Source of the DNA: Paenibacillus contaminans
GTDB lineage: Bacteria; Bacillota; Bacilli; Paenibacillales; NBRC-103111
DNA length: 64,000 nt
Direction of reading: 5' to 3'
Assembly: GCF_003285015.1 (NCBI RefSeq)
Contig: NZ_QMFB01000004.1
Coordinates: 348,026-412,025 of the forward strand
The notes below the pieces were generated by a model. The model ran no database searches. It was not told the origin of the DNA and saw nothing but the letters and a program-made list of their open reading frames with translations. The stretch's first letter is position 1, and each line of letters opens with the position of its first letter. This document shows positions 26,009 to 34,575 of this stretch, one piece after another. The translations under genes and the position numbers were made by a program.

Positions 26009-27266
26009 GATTCGGTCCCCCTTTCGACGGTTCGTTTGCAAGCACATCCAAAAAGTTTTGGGCCAGCACTTTATAATCGTGGTTTTGAATGATGAACGAC
26101 CTGCCTCGGCTTCCCATCTCCTCCCGTTCGGCGTAATTCATATTTGCCAACCGGACGATCGCATCCGCTATGGCCTTCGGGTTTTCCGGCGGAACGGAAT
26201 AACCGCAGCCGCATTCCGCCACCATGTCGTTGCCCGCTTCGATCGATTGAACAACAGGTTTGGCCGCCATCATATAATCGATCAGCTTGTTGGGACTGAT
26301 GCCGAAACGGAAAAGCGGCTCGCTTTTTAACCCTATGTACAAAGCATCCATATAGCCCAGCAAATCGGGGATAGAGGACTTCGGCACAGGCGGGAGAAAA
26401 TAAACGTTTTCCAGTCCGTTCTCCTTCGCCTCTTGCATCAGCCGTTTTTTATCCGGCCCTTTGCCGATTAGAACGCAGCTGATTTTCATCCCTTTGGTCA
26501 GCTTTGCAGCCTCTATCAAAGAATTTAAGCTGTTTGCCAAACCGTGCGTTCCGGCATATCCGATCAGAAATTCGCCGCGCTCCTTCAGTTTCATAAGAAG
26601 GCTGCGATGCTCGTCGGGAATTCTCATCACATTTTCCTGCCATTCCATCGTATCGATACCGTTCGGAACATAACGGAATTTGCGCGGACTCATTCCGTGC
26701 TCGATCATATGGGTGTCTGCCTTCGGCAGCAGCGAAACGACATGATCGGATTTTGCATACGCGAAATTTTCCGCCCACTGCATAACCATGATAAAAGGAT
26801 GGCGGCGGGACATATTGCCCAGCTCGATCGGCGAAAGCGGCCATAAATCATGGACTTCGAATACGAGCTTCGCTTTAGATCTGCCGGAAATCACAGCGGC
26901 GGGAACAATGTCGAGCGGATAGGTAGAAGACGCGATGACGAGATCGGGCTGCACTTTGCGTGCGATTTTGCCGGAGAACCGGAGCAATTTCGCGACGAAG
27001 GAAAACATATTGAGCGCTCGTTTGGCCCCGTTTCCGTCATAAGCATGCGTCTTGATCCACATATACCGGATTCCTTCGACCATTTCTTCTTGCAGTTGAC
27101 TGCCGACCGCCGGCTGCTTGCTTCTCACATGCGAAAAGGACGAGGCCACAATCGTTACTTGATGCCCGAGCTTCGCCCACTCTTTCGCCATGTAATAGGG
27201 ACGGTATTCCATACCGTATTCGATCGAGCCCGCATAATGATTGATAAGTAAAATGTTCATCTTCAT
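25944..27266 (-). CDS. Glycosyltransferase family 4 (WbuB-like)
   Basis: 440-aa GT-B enzyme. Marks are NHYAGSIEYGMEYRPYYMAK, FEVHDLWPLSPIELG, IGYAGTHGLANSLNSLIEAA and PNKLIDYMMAAKPVVQSIEA. The family, related to WbuB/WcaI, transfers N-acetylated amino sugars to lipid-linked acceptors. The C-terminal 21 codons overlap the GNAT gene; the family normally ends about there, so a slightly extended tail is possible. Confidence 0.87.
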   Translation of the reverse strand: MKMNILLINHYAGSIEYGMEYRPYYMAKEWAKLGHQVTIVASSFSHVRSKQPAVGSQLQEEMVEGIRYMWIKTHAYDGNGAKRALNMFSFVAKLLRFSGKIARKVQPDLVIASSTYPLDIVPAAVISGRSKAKLVFEVHDLWPLSPIELGNMSRRHPFIMVMQWAENFAYAKSDHVVSLLPKADTHMIEHGMSPRKFRYVPNGIDTMEWQENVMRIPDEHRSLLMKLKERGEFLIGYAGTHGLANSLNSLIEAAKLTKGMKISCVLIGKGPDKKRLMQEAKENGLENVYFLPPVPKSSIPDLLGYMDALYIGLKSEPLFRFGISPNKLIDYMMAAKPVVQSIEAGNDMVAECGCGYSVPPENPKAIADAIVRLANMNYAEREEMGSRGRSFIIQNHDYKVLAQNFLDVLANEPSKGGPNHVRSVDQNSAAYRYPTNIQDT

Positions 27267-27275
27267 ACCCCGTTA

Positions 27276-28397
27276 TCAAGAAGTCGCACTTAATAGCTGC
27301 TTGTATAACTGATCCAGCTTCACGCTTTCCCGCTGCCAATTAAATGTTTCCAATATCATCTTGCGGCCGTTATTTCCCATCCGCTCCGCTTCCGCCGGGT
27401 GGTCGACGATCCACTGTATGGCGTTGGCAATCTCGTCAGGATCCAGCGGATTGACGCAGATGCCGCAATCGTAAGCTTCGATAATTTCCCGCCAAAGCGG
27501 AAAATTCGAGCCGATGACAGGGATTCCCGCAGACATATATTCGAACATTTTATTCGGCTGCGAGTTGATATGGTTCCGTTCCGGATGGAACAAAACGAGA
27601 CCCGCCATACACCCTGCCATGGCTGACGCAAGCCGGCTCCGCTCGATTTCGCCCAAAAATTCGATTCGCGGCCAGTTCGGATCGTTCATCAATTGAGCCT
27701 TCAACGATTCGGGCGCCATTCTCCCTGCCAATACAAGATTGGCGTCGGTTTGGCCGATCGCTTTCACCATTTCCTCGATGCCGCGAATTCTCGTAATTCC
27801 TCCTAAGTAGCAAACTTTCTTTTCTTTCCTGCTCCAATCGTTTTCGGAGACATACAGTTCTTCTAATATTGGGAAATTATTGATATTACATCCCACTCTC
27901 GATATGCCGTCGAACCTCTTGCCGATTTCCGGAGTAGCCGTAATAACCGCATCGATTTTGCGCGCAACAAAATTTTCGAATTTCCGCAAAGCCCATGAGA
28001 CTGTTTTACGCTGCCATGCTGGAATGTAGTATTTGGACATAATTTGGCTCGGCAAATCTTCATGCGCGTCGTAAACGACGATTTTCCCTCTCATCTTCAA
28101 GAGCAGTCCATAGGGCAGCAGCTCCGGATCGTGAAAATGGTATAGGTCCGCATTCAGCGACTTGGCCTTTTTGTACACCTGATACGCGGTTTGCGTCATT
28201 CTGGCAAGTCTATGCGTACTCTTTTTAGCGATATCATGAAAAAAAACACCTTGAAGGTGTTTTTGCGCGGGGCTCGGAACGGTTATATGGGTTTCATAGC
28301 CTAATGAAGACAAGGTTCTGCATTCCTTGACGAAAATCCGGACATCCTGCGATTGATGCGCGGAGGTGAAATGGCAAACTTTAATATAAGCGCTCAA
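27276..28397 (-). CDS. Glycosyltransferase family 4
   Basis: 373-aa GT-B glycosyltransferase. YHFHDPELLPYGLLLKMRG, VVYDAHEDLPSQ, VCYLGGITRIRGIEEMVKAI and NKMFEYMSAGIPVIGSNFPL are visible. The start is TTG at 28397 with GGGAG upstream. It lies 9 bases before the next glycosyltransferase. Donor and acceptor unknown; with two glycosyltransferases plus the priming enzyme a trisaccharide repeat is the simplest reading. Confidence 0.87.
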   Translation of the reverse strand: MSAYIKVCHFTSAHQSQDVRIFVKECRTLSSLGYETHITVPSPAQKHLQGVFFHDIAKKSTHRLARMTQTAYQVYKKAKSLNADLYHFHDPELLPYGLLLKMRGKIVVYDAHEDLPSQIMSKYYIPAWQRKTVSWALRKFENFVARKIDAVITATPEIGKRFDGISRVGCNINNFPILEELYVSENDWSRKEKKVCYLGGITRIRGIEEMVKAIGQTDANLVLAGRMAPESLKAQLMNDPNWPRIEFLGEIERSRLASAMAGCMAGLVLFHPERNHINSQPNKMFEYMSAGIPVIGSNFPLWREIIEAYDCGICVNPLDPDEIANAIQWIVDHPAEAERMGNNGRKMILETFNWQRESVKLDQLYKQLLSATS

Positions 28398-28425
28398 TGA
28401 TTACTCCCACTTTCATAAAAGCTGG

Positions 28426-29595
28426 TTACACCGCCGATTCTAATTTTTTGAAACTTCCCTGCGCCGGTTCCGTCATTACCTCTGCCGTTTGTCCGGCTTC
28501 AGATTTTCTTTTCGCAGTACCGAGATAAATTAATATCACGATCACCCAGAACAAAATGCTTAATCTCCCTCTGACGATATTATTGAAGGTAAACGCTTGT
28601 GTAACAAAAACCAATAACACGAATAACTCCGGATAATGCTTTCGTTTAAAAGATTCAATAATAAACGAAAAGTAAAACAAAGTAAGAGCAGCAACTCCGA
28701 TGATCCCCCCTGAAACCATAAACAACAAGTAGTCGCTATGAGGGACCGTATCAAAAATAGGCGAAATCTTAGCAAAAGAACCTAAACCATGTCCGAATAT
28801 CGGACTTTGTTTAAACAATCGGAAAGCTTCGACAAAAAGTCCGTCACGCTCGGACGCATTACTCCTGACTTCGTTAAATTTAAGCATAAGCGCATCAAAG
28901 TATTGATTGTAGAAAAACCAAACGATGAGCGAGTATGCCCCAAGAAGAATCATTTTTCTTCTTGAATTAAACAAAGTACTGCAAACGAAAACCAATGCAA
29001 TCCCTAACAGACTTAACAAAGCGCCTCTTGAAAAACTTGAATAAATTAATGGGATAAGTACACTGCCGGAAACTAGGAGTTTGATAAAGGAATATTGCTT
29101 TTCCAGATAAAGACCCAGAATCAAGGCAAAAATCATGACATAGAATCCTGCCGACTCATTCGGACCGTCAAAACCGCCAACCCATCTCGATCCCGCATAT
29201 GGCGGATCGATGAAGAGCGGGTTATACCAAGACAAAAAGCTGGCGAGCAAGTTTATTATTGCCCCAAGGCTTCCCGCCAGTGCAATTTTTTTTAGCACAT
29301 CCAGCCTTTTAACCGATTCAGCGGTTGCGATAAATATAAAACATATGCTCCCTAGCGACAGCCAAAGTACTTCAATAACGGTTTCTATTGACAATGCGAA
29401 GCTGCTTCTCAACATAATAAAAATCATTAATGTCCAGACATAAAACATCAATATATCTTTCTTCTTTATTTCTCTTGAATTTTTCAATGCTTTTGCTAAT
29501 GAGAGGGAAGCCAGAATAAAAATGCAAGCATAAGATAAAAGCTGCGTAGACTGGAACTGGACAAACAAAACCGCCAGAAAAAATAACCAAATCAT
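28426..29595 (-). CDS. O-antigen ligase/polymerase family protein (Wzy-like)
   Basis: 389-aa integral membrane protein with about ten hydrophobic segments. The large loop carries GGFDGPNESAGFYVMIFAL, and later SRGALLSL and SPIFGHGLGSF with PHSDYL, hallmarks of the Wzy_C/O-antigen ligase family. It most likely joins repeat units outside the membrane. Its start overlaps the flippase stop (ATGA). Base composition is clearly more AT-rich than in the flanking sugar genes. Confidence 0.85.
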   Translation of the reverse strand: MIWLFFLAVLFVQFQSTQLLSYACIFILASLSLAKALKNSREIKKKDILMFYVWTLMIFIMLRSSFALSIETVIEVLWLSLGSICFIFIATAESVKRLDVLKKIALAGSLGAIINLLASFLSWYNPLFIDPPYAGSRWVGGFDGPNESAGFYVMIFALILGLYLEKQYSFIKLLVSGSVLIPLIYSSFSRGALLSLLGIALVFVCSTLFNSRRKMILLGAYSLIVWFFYNQYFDALMLKFNEVRSNASERDGLFVEAFRLFKQSPIFGHGLGSFAKISPIFDTVPHSDYLLFMVSGGIIGVAALTLFYFSFIIESFKRKHYPELFVLLVFVTQAFTFNNIVRGRLSILFWVIVILIYLGTAKRKSEAGQTAEVMTEPAQGSFKKLESAV

Positions 29596-31046
29596 TTGAT
29601 CAGCAACCTTTTATTTTGGCCAAATGATTTAACCAAAAGAAATATTTTTTTCACTTCGGCATCAACAAAAATCCATACTCCCGCCATAATACCTATAAAT
29701 AGTAAACACAACATCAACCCGTAATTGTAACTAATCAAAATAGCTCCGACCAATACGAAAAGGTAAAACGCAATAAGCCGCATTAGATTGTTTGGATCTA
29801 TCTTAATCCGATACAACTTTACGCAAAAATATTGAGACAAAATCCCCATCGATAAAAAGGAAGCAAATATCGATAGTTTTATCGTAGCCATATAAGAAAG
29901 AAACGTTAAACATACGGCGGCTGTTCCCAGTCCCGACAACAGACTGTATATCACGACAAACGTAGAGTAAGCTTTACTGCTTGATGCATCTATCGGGTTT
30001 CTCAACAAGTTGTAATAAACCAACATCAATCCGCTGCCCAATAAAAACCAATCCAGAAATGCAATGTTCATTTCCTGATTCGTTATTAATGAGAGGATCG
30101 GATGAAAGAAAGCTAATAAAAATACGCTGCAAACCGCTCCGGCTCTCCCGAAAAGCGATAAAATGGCCGCTACGATCTTTTGGGCCCCGGCATGATCTTG
30201 ATTAGCAAGCCTGGCAGACAGATGCGGAAGGAGTACGATTCCCAACGAGTTTATGGGCAGACTCAAAATAGAAATGAACTGCATAATGAAACTGAACACG
30301 CCGACATCAGCCTGACTTGCAAACCTGTTCATTAATAATGCAGGGAACGTATAAATAACGCTTGCGCCTATTAAACCCGGCAGTCTGTTAAAGCCGTATC
30401 GAAAAAGAAATACGGTATTCCCGGCAAATGTTTTCTTTACGTTCGCGAAGTTCTTCCTTATTTCCGGCAGCAAGTATACCGAACTGATGTATAGCCAAAT
30501 AAGGCCGGATACGGATAAGAACAAATAGCTATACATGGTTACATATTCCAAGATGTTGCCCGAAAACCAAACGGTTACTAGCGGAACGAACACAAAACCG
30601 ATCAATTGTATGACATTGGCATGGTTGTATTTCATGCTTGCTCTAAAATACGCATACGAAATGCCTTGGAGTATGTTCGATACCACGAGAATGACAAACA
30701 ACCATTTATATTCGGCACTCCATTGACCCAGCATCATTTTGGACATGAATGGTCCGATAATAAAACTGATAGCAGCAAGTAAAGGAACCGAAAGAAGTAA
30801 AATGAATTCGACCGAGCCTTTATCCTTTTTATCCAAAAAAGGCTTATTTCGCGGAACGCTTACCGTTAATCCGATCAACAGCGGCACCCATAAAAAATCG
30901 ACGCCTCGTTTGATCACATATAACATCCCGTTGCTCTCGATTCCGAATTTGCGCGTAATCAGAACGACCAATAAAAAACCGCTAAGACCGATGATCGCCT
31001 GTGTTATTGCGACAAGCCCCAAGTTTTTGATCAATTTGTATAACAA
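29592..31046 (-). CDS. Oligosaccharide flippase (Wzx/MATE-like)
   Basis: 484-aa membrane protein with 12 or more hydrophobic segments, of the polysaccharide exporter group. LGLVAITQAIIGLSGFLLVV begins it and NRFASQADVGVFSFIMQFIS lies in the middle. The start is TTG at 31046 with GGGAG upstream. Expected to move lipid-linked repeat units across the membrane for the Wzy-like protein encoded next. AT-rich like its neighbours. Confidence 0.85.
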   Translation of the reverse strand: MLYKLIKNLGLVAITQAIIGLSGFLLVVLITRKFGIESNGMLYVIKRGVDFLWVPLLIGLTVSVPRNKPFLDKKDKGSVEFILLLSVPLLAAISFIIGPFMSKMMLGQWSAEYKWLFVILVVSNILQGISYAYFRASMKYNHANVIQLIGFVFVPLVTVWFSGNILEYVTMYSYLFLSVSGLIWLYISSVYLLPEIRKNFANVKKTFAGNTVFLFRYGFNRLPGLIGASVIYTFPALLMNRFASQADVGVFSFIMQFISILSLPINSLGIVLLPHLSARLANQDHAGAQKIVAAILSLFGRAGAVCSVFLLAFFHPILSLITNQEMNIAFLDWFLLGSGLMLVYYNLLRNPIDASSSKAYSTFVVIYSLLSGLGTAAVCLTFLSYMATIKLSIFASFLSMGILSQYFCVKLYRIKIDPNNLMRLIAFYLFVLVGAILISYNYGLMLCLLFIGIMAGVWIFVDAEVKKIFLLVKSFGQNKRLLIK

Positions 31047-31070
31047 AACAGCTCTCCCGTTTACATGAGT

Positions 31071-32156
31071 TTACTTGCTTGAAAGAGCAATAGCCAGGCG
31101 CCCAAGCCCCTGGCGTACGAATGCTCTATTCGATTTAATTTTCCTTTTCCTTTCCCCTACAAACCAGATTCTTTGAATGATTTGTCCGGAATCGTCAACA
31201 AAGTCTTGAAGCATCTTCCTGTAAATCTTGTTATACGTCTCTTCCTGATTCAACATGCCGTACAATCTTAATGCTTCCGATGTCGGCTGCAAATCGATAA
31301 TTTTTTTCGTGTTGAACAAATACACGGTTCCCGTATCTTTGTTCATCAAGTTGTTCTCCAAATAAATTAACATCCGTTTGAACCAAACATTCGCCTCTTC
31401 ATTTGATTCTTTCAAGTAATAGAGAGCTCTGATCGAAAATATTTGATGATAGGTGTCAACGGTATCCTCGGTCCCGCCGATTCGATAAGGCACCCAACCG
31501 TCCGTATGCAATTTGCTGACGCAGCCGTGTACGATTTTTCTCGAAGCGTCAACCAGGGTTGAATCGGCCAATAATTCTCCTGAAACACCGAGCGCCGCAG
31601 CTACTAACAAATTAGCGTTATGCACTTTATAAGTGTCAAACGGCGTATAACTTAATAACAAACAATCCGGCGATTCGCTGACGCGGTTCAAACCGTTCAA
31701 TAAGTTGTACGCGGCGGCTCTTATTACATCGTCCTCCACAACATTTCGCCGTTTCTTGGCTAATTCATAAAAAAACAAGATCGTTTCCGAGGTTGTCGTT
31801 GACATCATCGTTCCTCTCGGGAACGTTAACTTTCCTGAAAACCAATCGACAGGCAAGCCCCAATACAATTTATCCTTGTCTGCCGTTAATTTTTGATACA
31901 TCTGGACCGCGGCATCCAACTCGTTGCAATTTACGGCAGCCATCCCGATTAAGGTATAATTTTCATGCCATTTCTGAAACTTCACGATCTTGGTCCTATG
32001 AAGAATTCCAGGGACGAAATACATTAACCGTTTGATGACGCCTCTGATGTATCGATTGCGAAATATTTCCCCGTCGTAGTAATCCGTCCAGCGCTCAGAG
32101 CTGTTTAACAATTGAAACATCAGTCTTCTGCCCTCTAATGATTTCAAATCGATCAC
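31071..32156 (-). CDS. Unknown alpha/alpha-toroid-like protein of the polysaccharide operon
   Basis: 361 aa at most, no signal or membrane segment, mainly helical. Repeating helical hairpins with aromatic and His residues (KVHNANLLVAAALGVSGELL, DGWVPYRIGGTEDTVDTYHQ) recall six-hairpin glycosidase or lyase-like toroids. I cannot name the family; modification of the glycan is a guess. The outermost start is GTG at 32156, but AAGG lies directly against it. TTG at 32147 (AAGGTG six bases before) or ATG at 32120 (GAGGG ten bases before) are better placed. AT-rich. Confidence 0.7.
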   Translation of the reverse strand: MIDLKSLEGRRLMFQLLNSSERWTDYYDGEIFRNRYIRGVIKRLMYFVPGILHRTKIVKFQKWHENYTLIGMAAVNCNELDAAVQMYQKLTADKDKLYWGLPVDWFSGKLTFPRGTMMSTTTSETILFFYELAKKRRNVVEDDVIRAAAYNLLNGLNRVSESPDCLLLSYTPFDTYKVHNANLLVAAALGVSGELLADSTLVDASRKIVHGCVSKLHTDGWVPYRIGGTEDTVDTYHQIFSIRALYYLKESNEEANVWFKRMLIYLENNLMNKDTGTVYLFNTKKIIDLQPTSEALRLYGMLNQEETYNKIYRKMLQDFVDDSGQIIQRIWFVGERKRKIKSNRAFVRQGLGRLAIALSSK

Positions 32157-32176
32157 CTTGGTATCTATAAAATGGA

Positions 32177-33517
32177 TTACAATTTATGAAATTTCGAATG
32201 TTTCTTAGTCTGTACTTTGTTTCTTGTATCAAACAGCACTTTCGAATGGTCTTCGATCAAGTTATAGTCAAATGCCTTATGATCCGTCGTGAGGACTACG
32301 ATATCGGCATTTTGCAAGTTTTCCGCATTGAGTTCGACCCCATGATAGATCGATCCTCCGCTTTTGAAGCTCGGCACGTGAGGATCGCTGAACATAACAT
32401 GAGCTCCTTTATTTTGTAACAGTTGGATGATATTCAAAACCGGCGACTCCCGATAATCGTCGATATCCTTCTTATAAGCTACGCCGAGCAAATATATCGT
32501 AGAGCCGTTAATCGGCTTCCCCTCATTGTTCAGAATTTCGCCGATACGCTCAACGACAAAATCCGGCATGTAATTGTTGATCTCGCCGGCCGTCTCGATC
32601 AGTCTCGTGTGATAATTATATTCCCGGGCTTTCCACGTCAAGTAAAAAGGATCGATCGGAATGCAGTGTCCGCCCAGCCCCGGACCGGGATAAAAAGCCA
32701 TAAACCCGTATGGCTTAGTCTTGGCTGCGTCGATCACTTCCCAAACGTCAATCCCCATTTTATGGCACAAAATCGCCATTTCGTTCGCAAGCGCGATGTT
32801 GATGTTGCGAAACGTGTTTTCGAGAATTTTTTCCATCTCCGCCACGGACGGCGTGGAAACTTCATGCACTTCGCCCTCCAGAACGTTCCGGTACATGGAC
32901 GATGCCACCTTCGTGCAGACCGGCGTCATCCCGCCGACGACCTTCGGCGTATTTTTCGTATTGAACGATTTATTGCCCGGATCCACGCGTTCAGGCGAAT
33001 ACGCCAGGAAAAAATCATGGCCGCAGCGGAGTCCGGACTGCTCCAAGATCGGTTTGACCACTTCTTCGGTCGTGCCCGGATATGTCGTGCTCTCCAGCAC
33101 GACAAGCATGCCCGGATGCAAATATTTGGCGATCTCTTTTGCGGACGATTCCACATAGGTTATATCGGGCTGCTGATGAACGTCGAGCGGCGTAGGGACA
33201 CAAATCGTGACGGCGTCCACATCCAGAATATAGGAATAATCGATCGTCGCTCTCATTCTGCCGGAGGCGGTCATTGCGATCAAATCTTCATCGACGACGT
33301 CCCCGATATAGTTGATTCCGCCATTGACCTGCCGCACGCGCTCTTCCTGCACGTCGAAACCGATGACTTTGTAGCCTACCTTCGCTTTCTCGACAGCCAA
33401 AGGGAGACCGACATATCCCAATCCGACAACCCCGATTTTTGCAGTTTTCATTTCCAGCTTTTTAATCAGTGCGGCGGAAAGCTTTTCCGCCTCGAGCGTA
33501 TTTTCGATAATCGACAT
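32177..33517 (-). CDS. UDP-N-acetylglucosamine 6-dehydrogenase (WbpA-like)
   Basis: 446-aa UDP-sugar dehydrogenase that oxidises C6 of UDP-GlcNAc twice with NAD to the uronic acid. The NAD motif is IGVVGLGYVGLPLAVEKAKV. The conserved lysine/asparagine helix contains MEKILENTFRNINIALANEM, and the catalytic cysteine lies in PGPGLGGHCIPIDPFYLTWK. The form GGHCIPIDPFYL is typical of the WbpA/WbpO branch. GAGAGG lies before the ATG. First step of the UDP-ManNAc3NAcA path. Confidence 0.9.
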   Translation of the reverse strand: MSIIENTLEAEKLSAALIKKLEMKTAKIGVVGLGYVGLPLAVEKAKVGYKVIGFDVQEERVRQVNGGINYIGDVVDEDLIAMTASGRMRATIDYSYILDVDAVTICVPTPLDVHQQPDITYVESSAKEIAKYLHPGMLVVLESTTYPGTTEEVVKPILEQSGLRCGHDFFLAYSPERVDPGNKSFNTKNTPKVVGGMTPVCTKVASSMYRNVLEGEVHEVSTPSVAEMEKILENTFRNINIALANEMAILCHKMGIDVWEVIDAAKTKPYGFMAFYPGPGLGGHCIPIDPFYLTWKAREYNYHTRLIETAGEINNYMPDFVVERIGEILNNEGKPINGSTIYLLGVAYKKDIDDYRESPVLNIIQLLQNKGAHVMFSDPHVPSFKSGGSIYHGVELNAENLQNADIVVLTTDHKAFDYNLIEDHSKVLFDTRNKVQTKKHSKFHKL

Positions 33518-33521
33518 CGTA

Positions 33522-34541
33522 TCATCCTCTCAGAGTGGTTACTTGTTTGCAATCCGAAGCTTCACACATATCTAAAATCAATTTCAAAGCGGCTCTGCCG
33601 TCTTCGCCGCTAACAACAGGTGTGCGATCGTCAAGAATCGCCTGCACCATATCCTCGATCAAACATTGATGTCCCGGTTTGCCAAGCGGATCCGCATTCA
33701 CCTTCTCGATCAGCTCGTTCGTCTCTTCTTCGCTCACTCCCGCCATTCTCCAATACTCGATACGGTTGGCTGAGGTGCCGCTTATTTTAACCGAAGCCTT
33801 CTCGCCGAAAATCGCGATCGACTCCTCGATATTGGAGGGATATACCGTTACGGCCGCCTCGATGATGCCCAAAGCCCCGTTCGCGAACCGCACGATACCG
33901 GCCGAAACGTCCTCCGACTCGATATTGCGCAGGCGCGTCTCATTAAACGCGGAAAGCTCCGCCGCCTCGCCCATCAGCCAAGTTAGCAGGTCCAGGTTAT
34001 GAATGGCCTGATTCAGCAGAACGCCGCCGTCCAGCGCTTTGGTGCCTCTCCAAGCCGCCTGATCGTAATATTCCTGATTCCGGTTCCAGCGTACCGTCGC
34101 GTTGGCATGGCTCAGCTTGCCGAATTGCTGTTCGTCAAGCGCTTTCTTCAATTCGACGATAGCGGGGCGAAATCGATTGGGATGAACGACCGCCAGTTTC
34201 ACCTTGTTTCGCTTGCATGCAGCGATAATACGATCCGCATCCTCCAGCGTCAGTGCAATCGGCTTTTCGACGACGACATGCTTGCCCGCGTCGGCGCCGG
34301 CAACTGCCAGCGGAGCGTGCAAACCGCTCGGCGTACAAACGTTCACTACATGAATGTCAGGATTTTTCAGCATATCCGACAAATCCGTATACCCTTGGAC
34401 GCCATACTCGCGAACGTACTCCTCCACTCTTTGCGGATTCGTATCGCATACGGCGATAAGCGCGGCACCCGGCGTATTCCGAATGGCTTCGACATGTTTT
34501 TTGGCTATATGTCCGCAGCCGATAATCGCAAAATGAATCAT
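33522..34541 (-). CDS. Gfo/Idh/MocA-family 3-dehydrogenase (WbpB-like)
   Basis: 339-aa NAD-dependent oxidoreductase. IIGCGHIAKKHVEAIRNTPG binds the dinucleotide; VVEKPIALTLEDA carries the conserved EKP and NQAIHNLDLLTWLMGEAAEL the QAIHNxD motif of WbpB-type enzymes. Expected to oxidise C3 of UDP-GlcNAcA, giving the 3-keto substrate of the WbpE-like aminotransferase. It ends four bases before the WbpA-like start, a pairing found in O-antigen and capsule loci. Confidence 0.88.
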   Translation of the reverse strand: MIHFAIIGCGHIAKKHVEAIRNTPGAALIAVCDTNPQRVEEYVREYGVQGYTDLSDMLKNPDIHVVNVCTPSGLHAPLAVAGADAGKHVVVEKPIALTLEDADRIIAACKRNKVKLAVVHPNRFRPAIVELKKALDEQQFGKLSHANATVRWNRNQEYYDQAAWRGTKALDGGVLLNQAIHNLDLLTWLMGEAAELSAFNETRLRNIESEDVSAGIVRFANGALGIIEAAVTVYPSNIEESIAIFGEKASVKISGTSANRIEYWRMAGVSEEETNELIEKVNADPLGKPGHQCLIEDMVQAILDDRTPVVSGEDGRAALKLILDMCEASDCKQVTTLRG

Positions 34542-34575
34542 TGTCTAAATCCTCTCGGCAGTTAGTATGTATTCG

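Noticed and set aside
26008..26047. Longer start for the GNAT protein
   Set aside because: The inner start at 26008 has AAAGGGGG at good spacing and begins at the domain edge.
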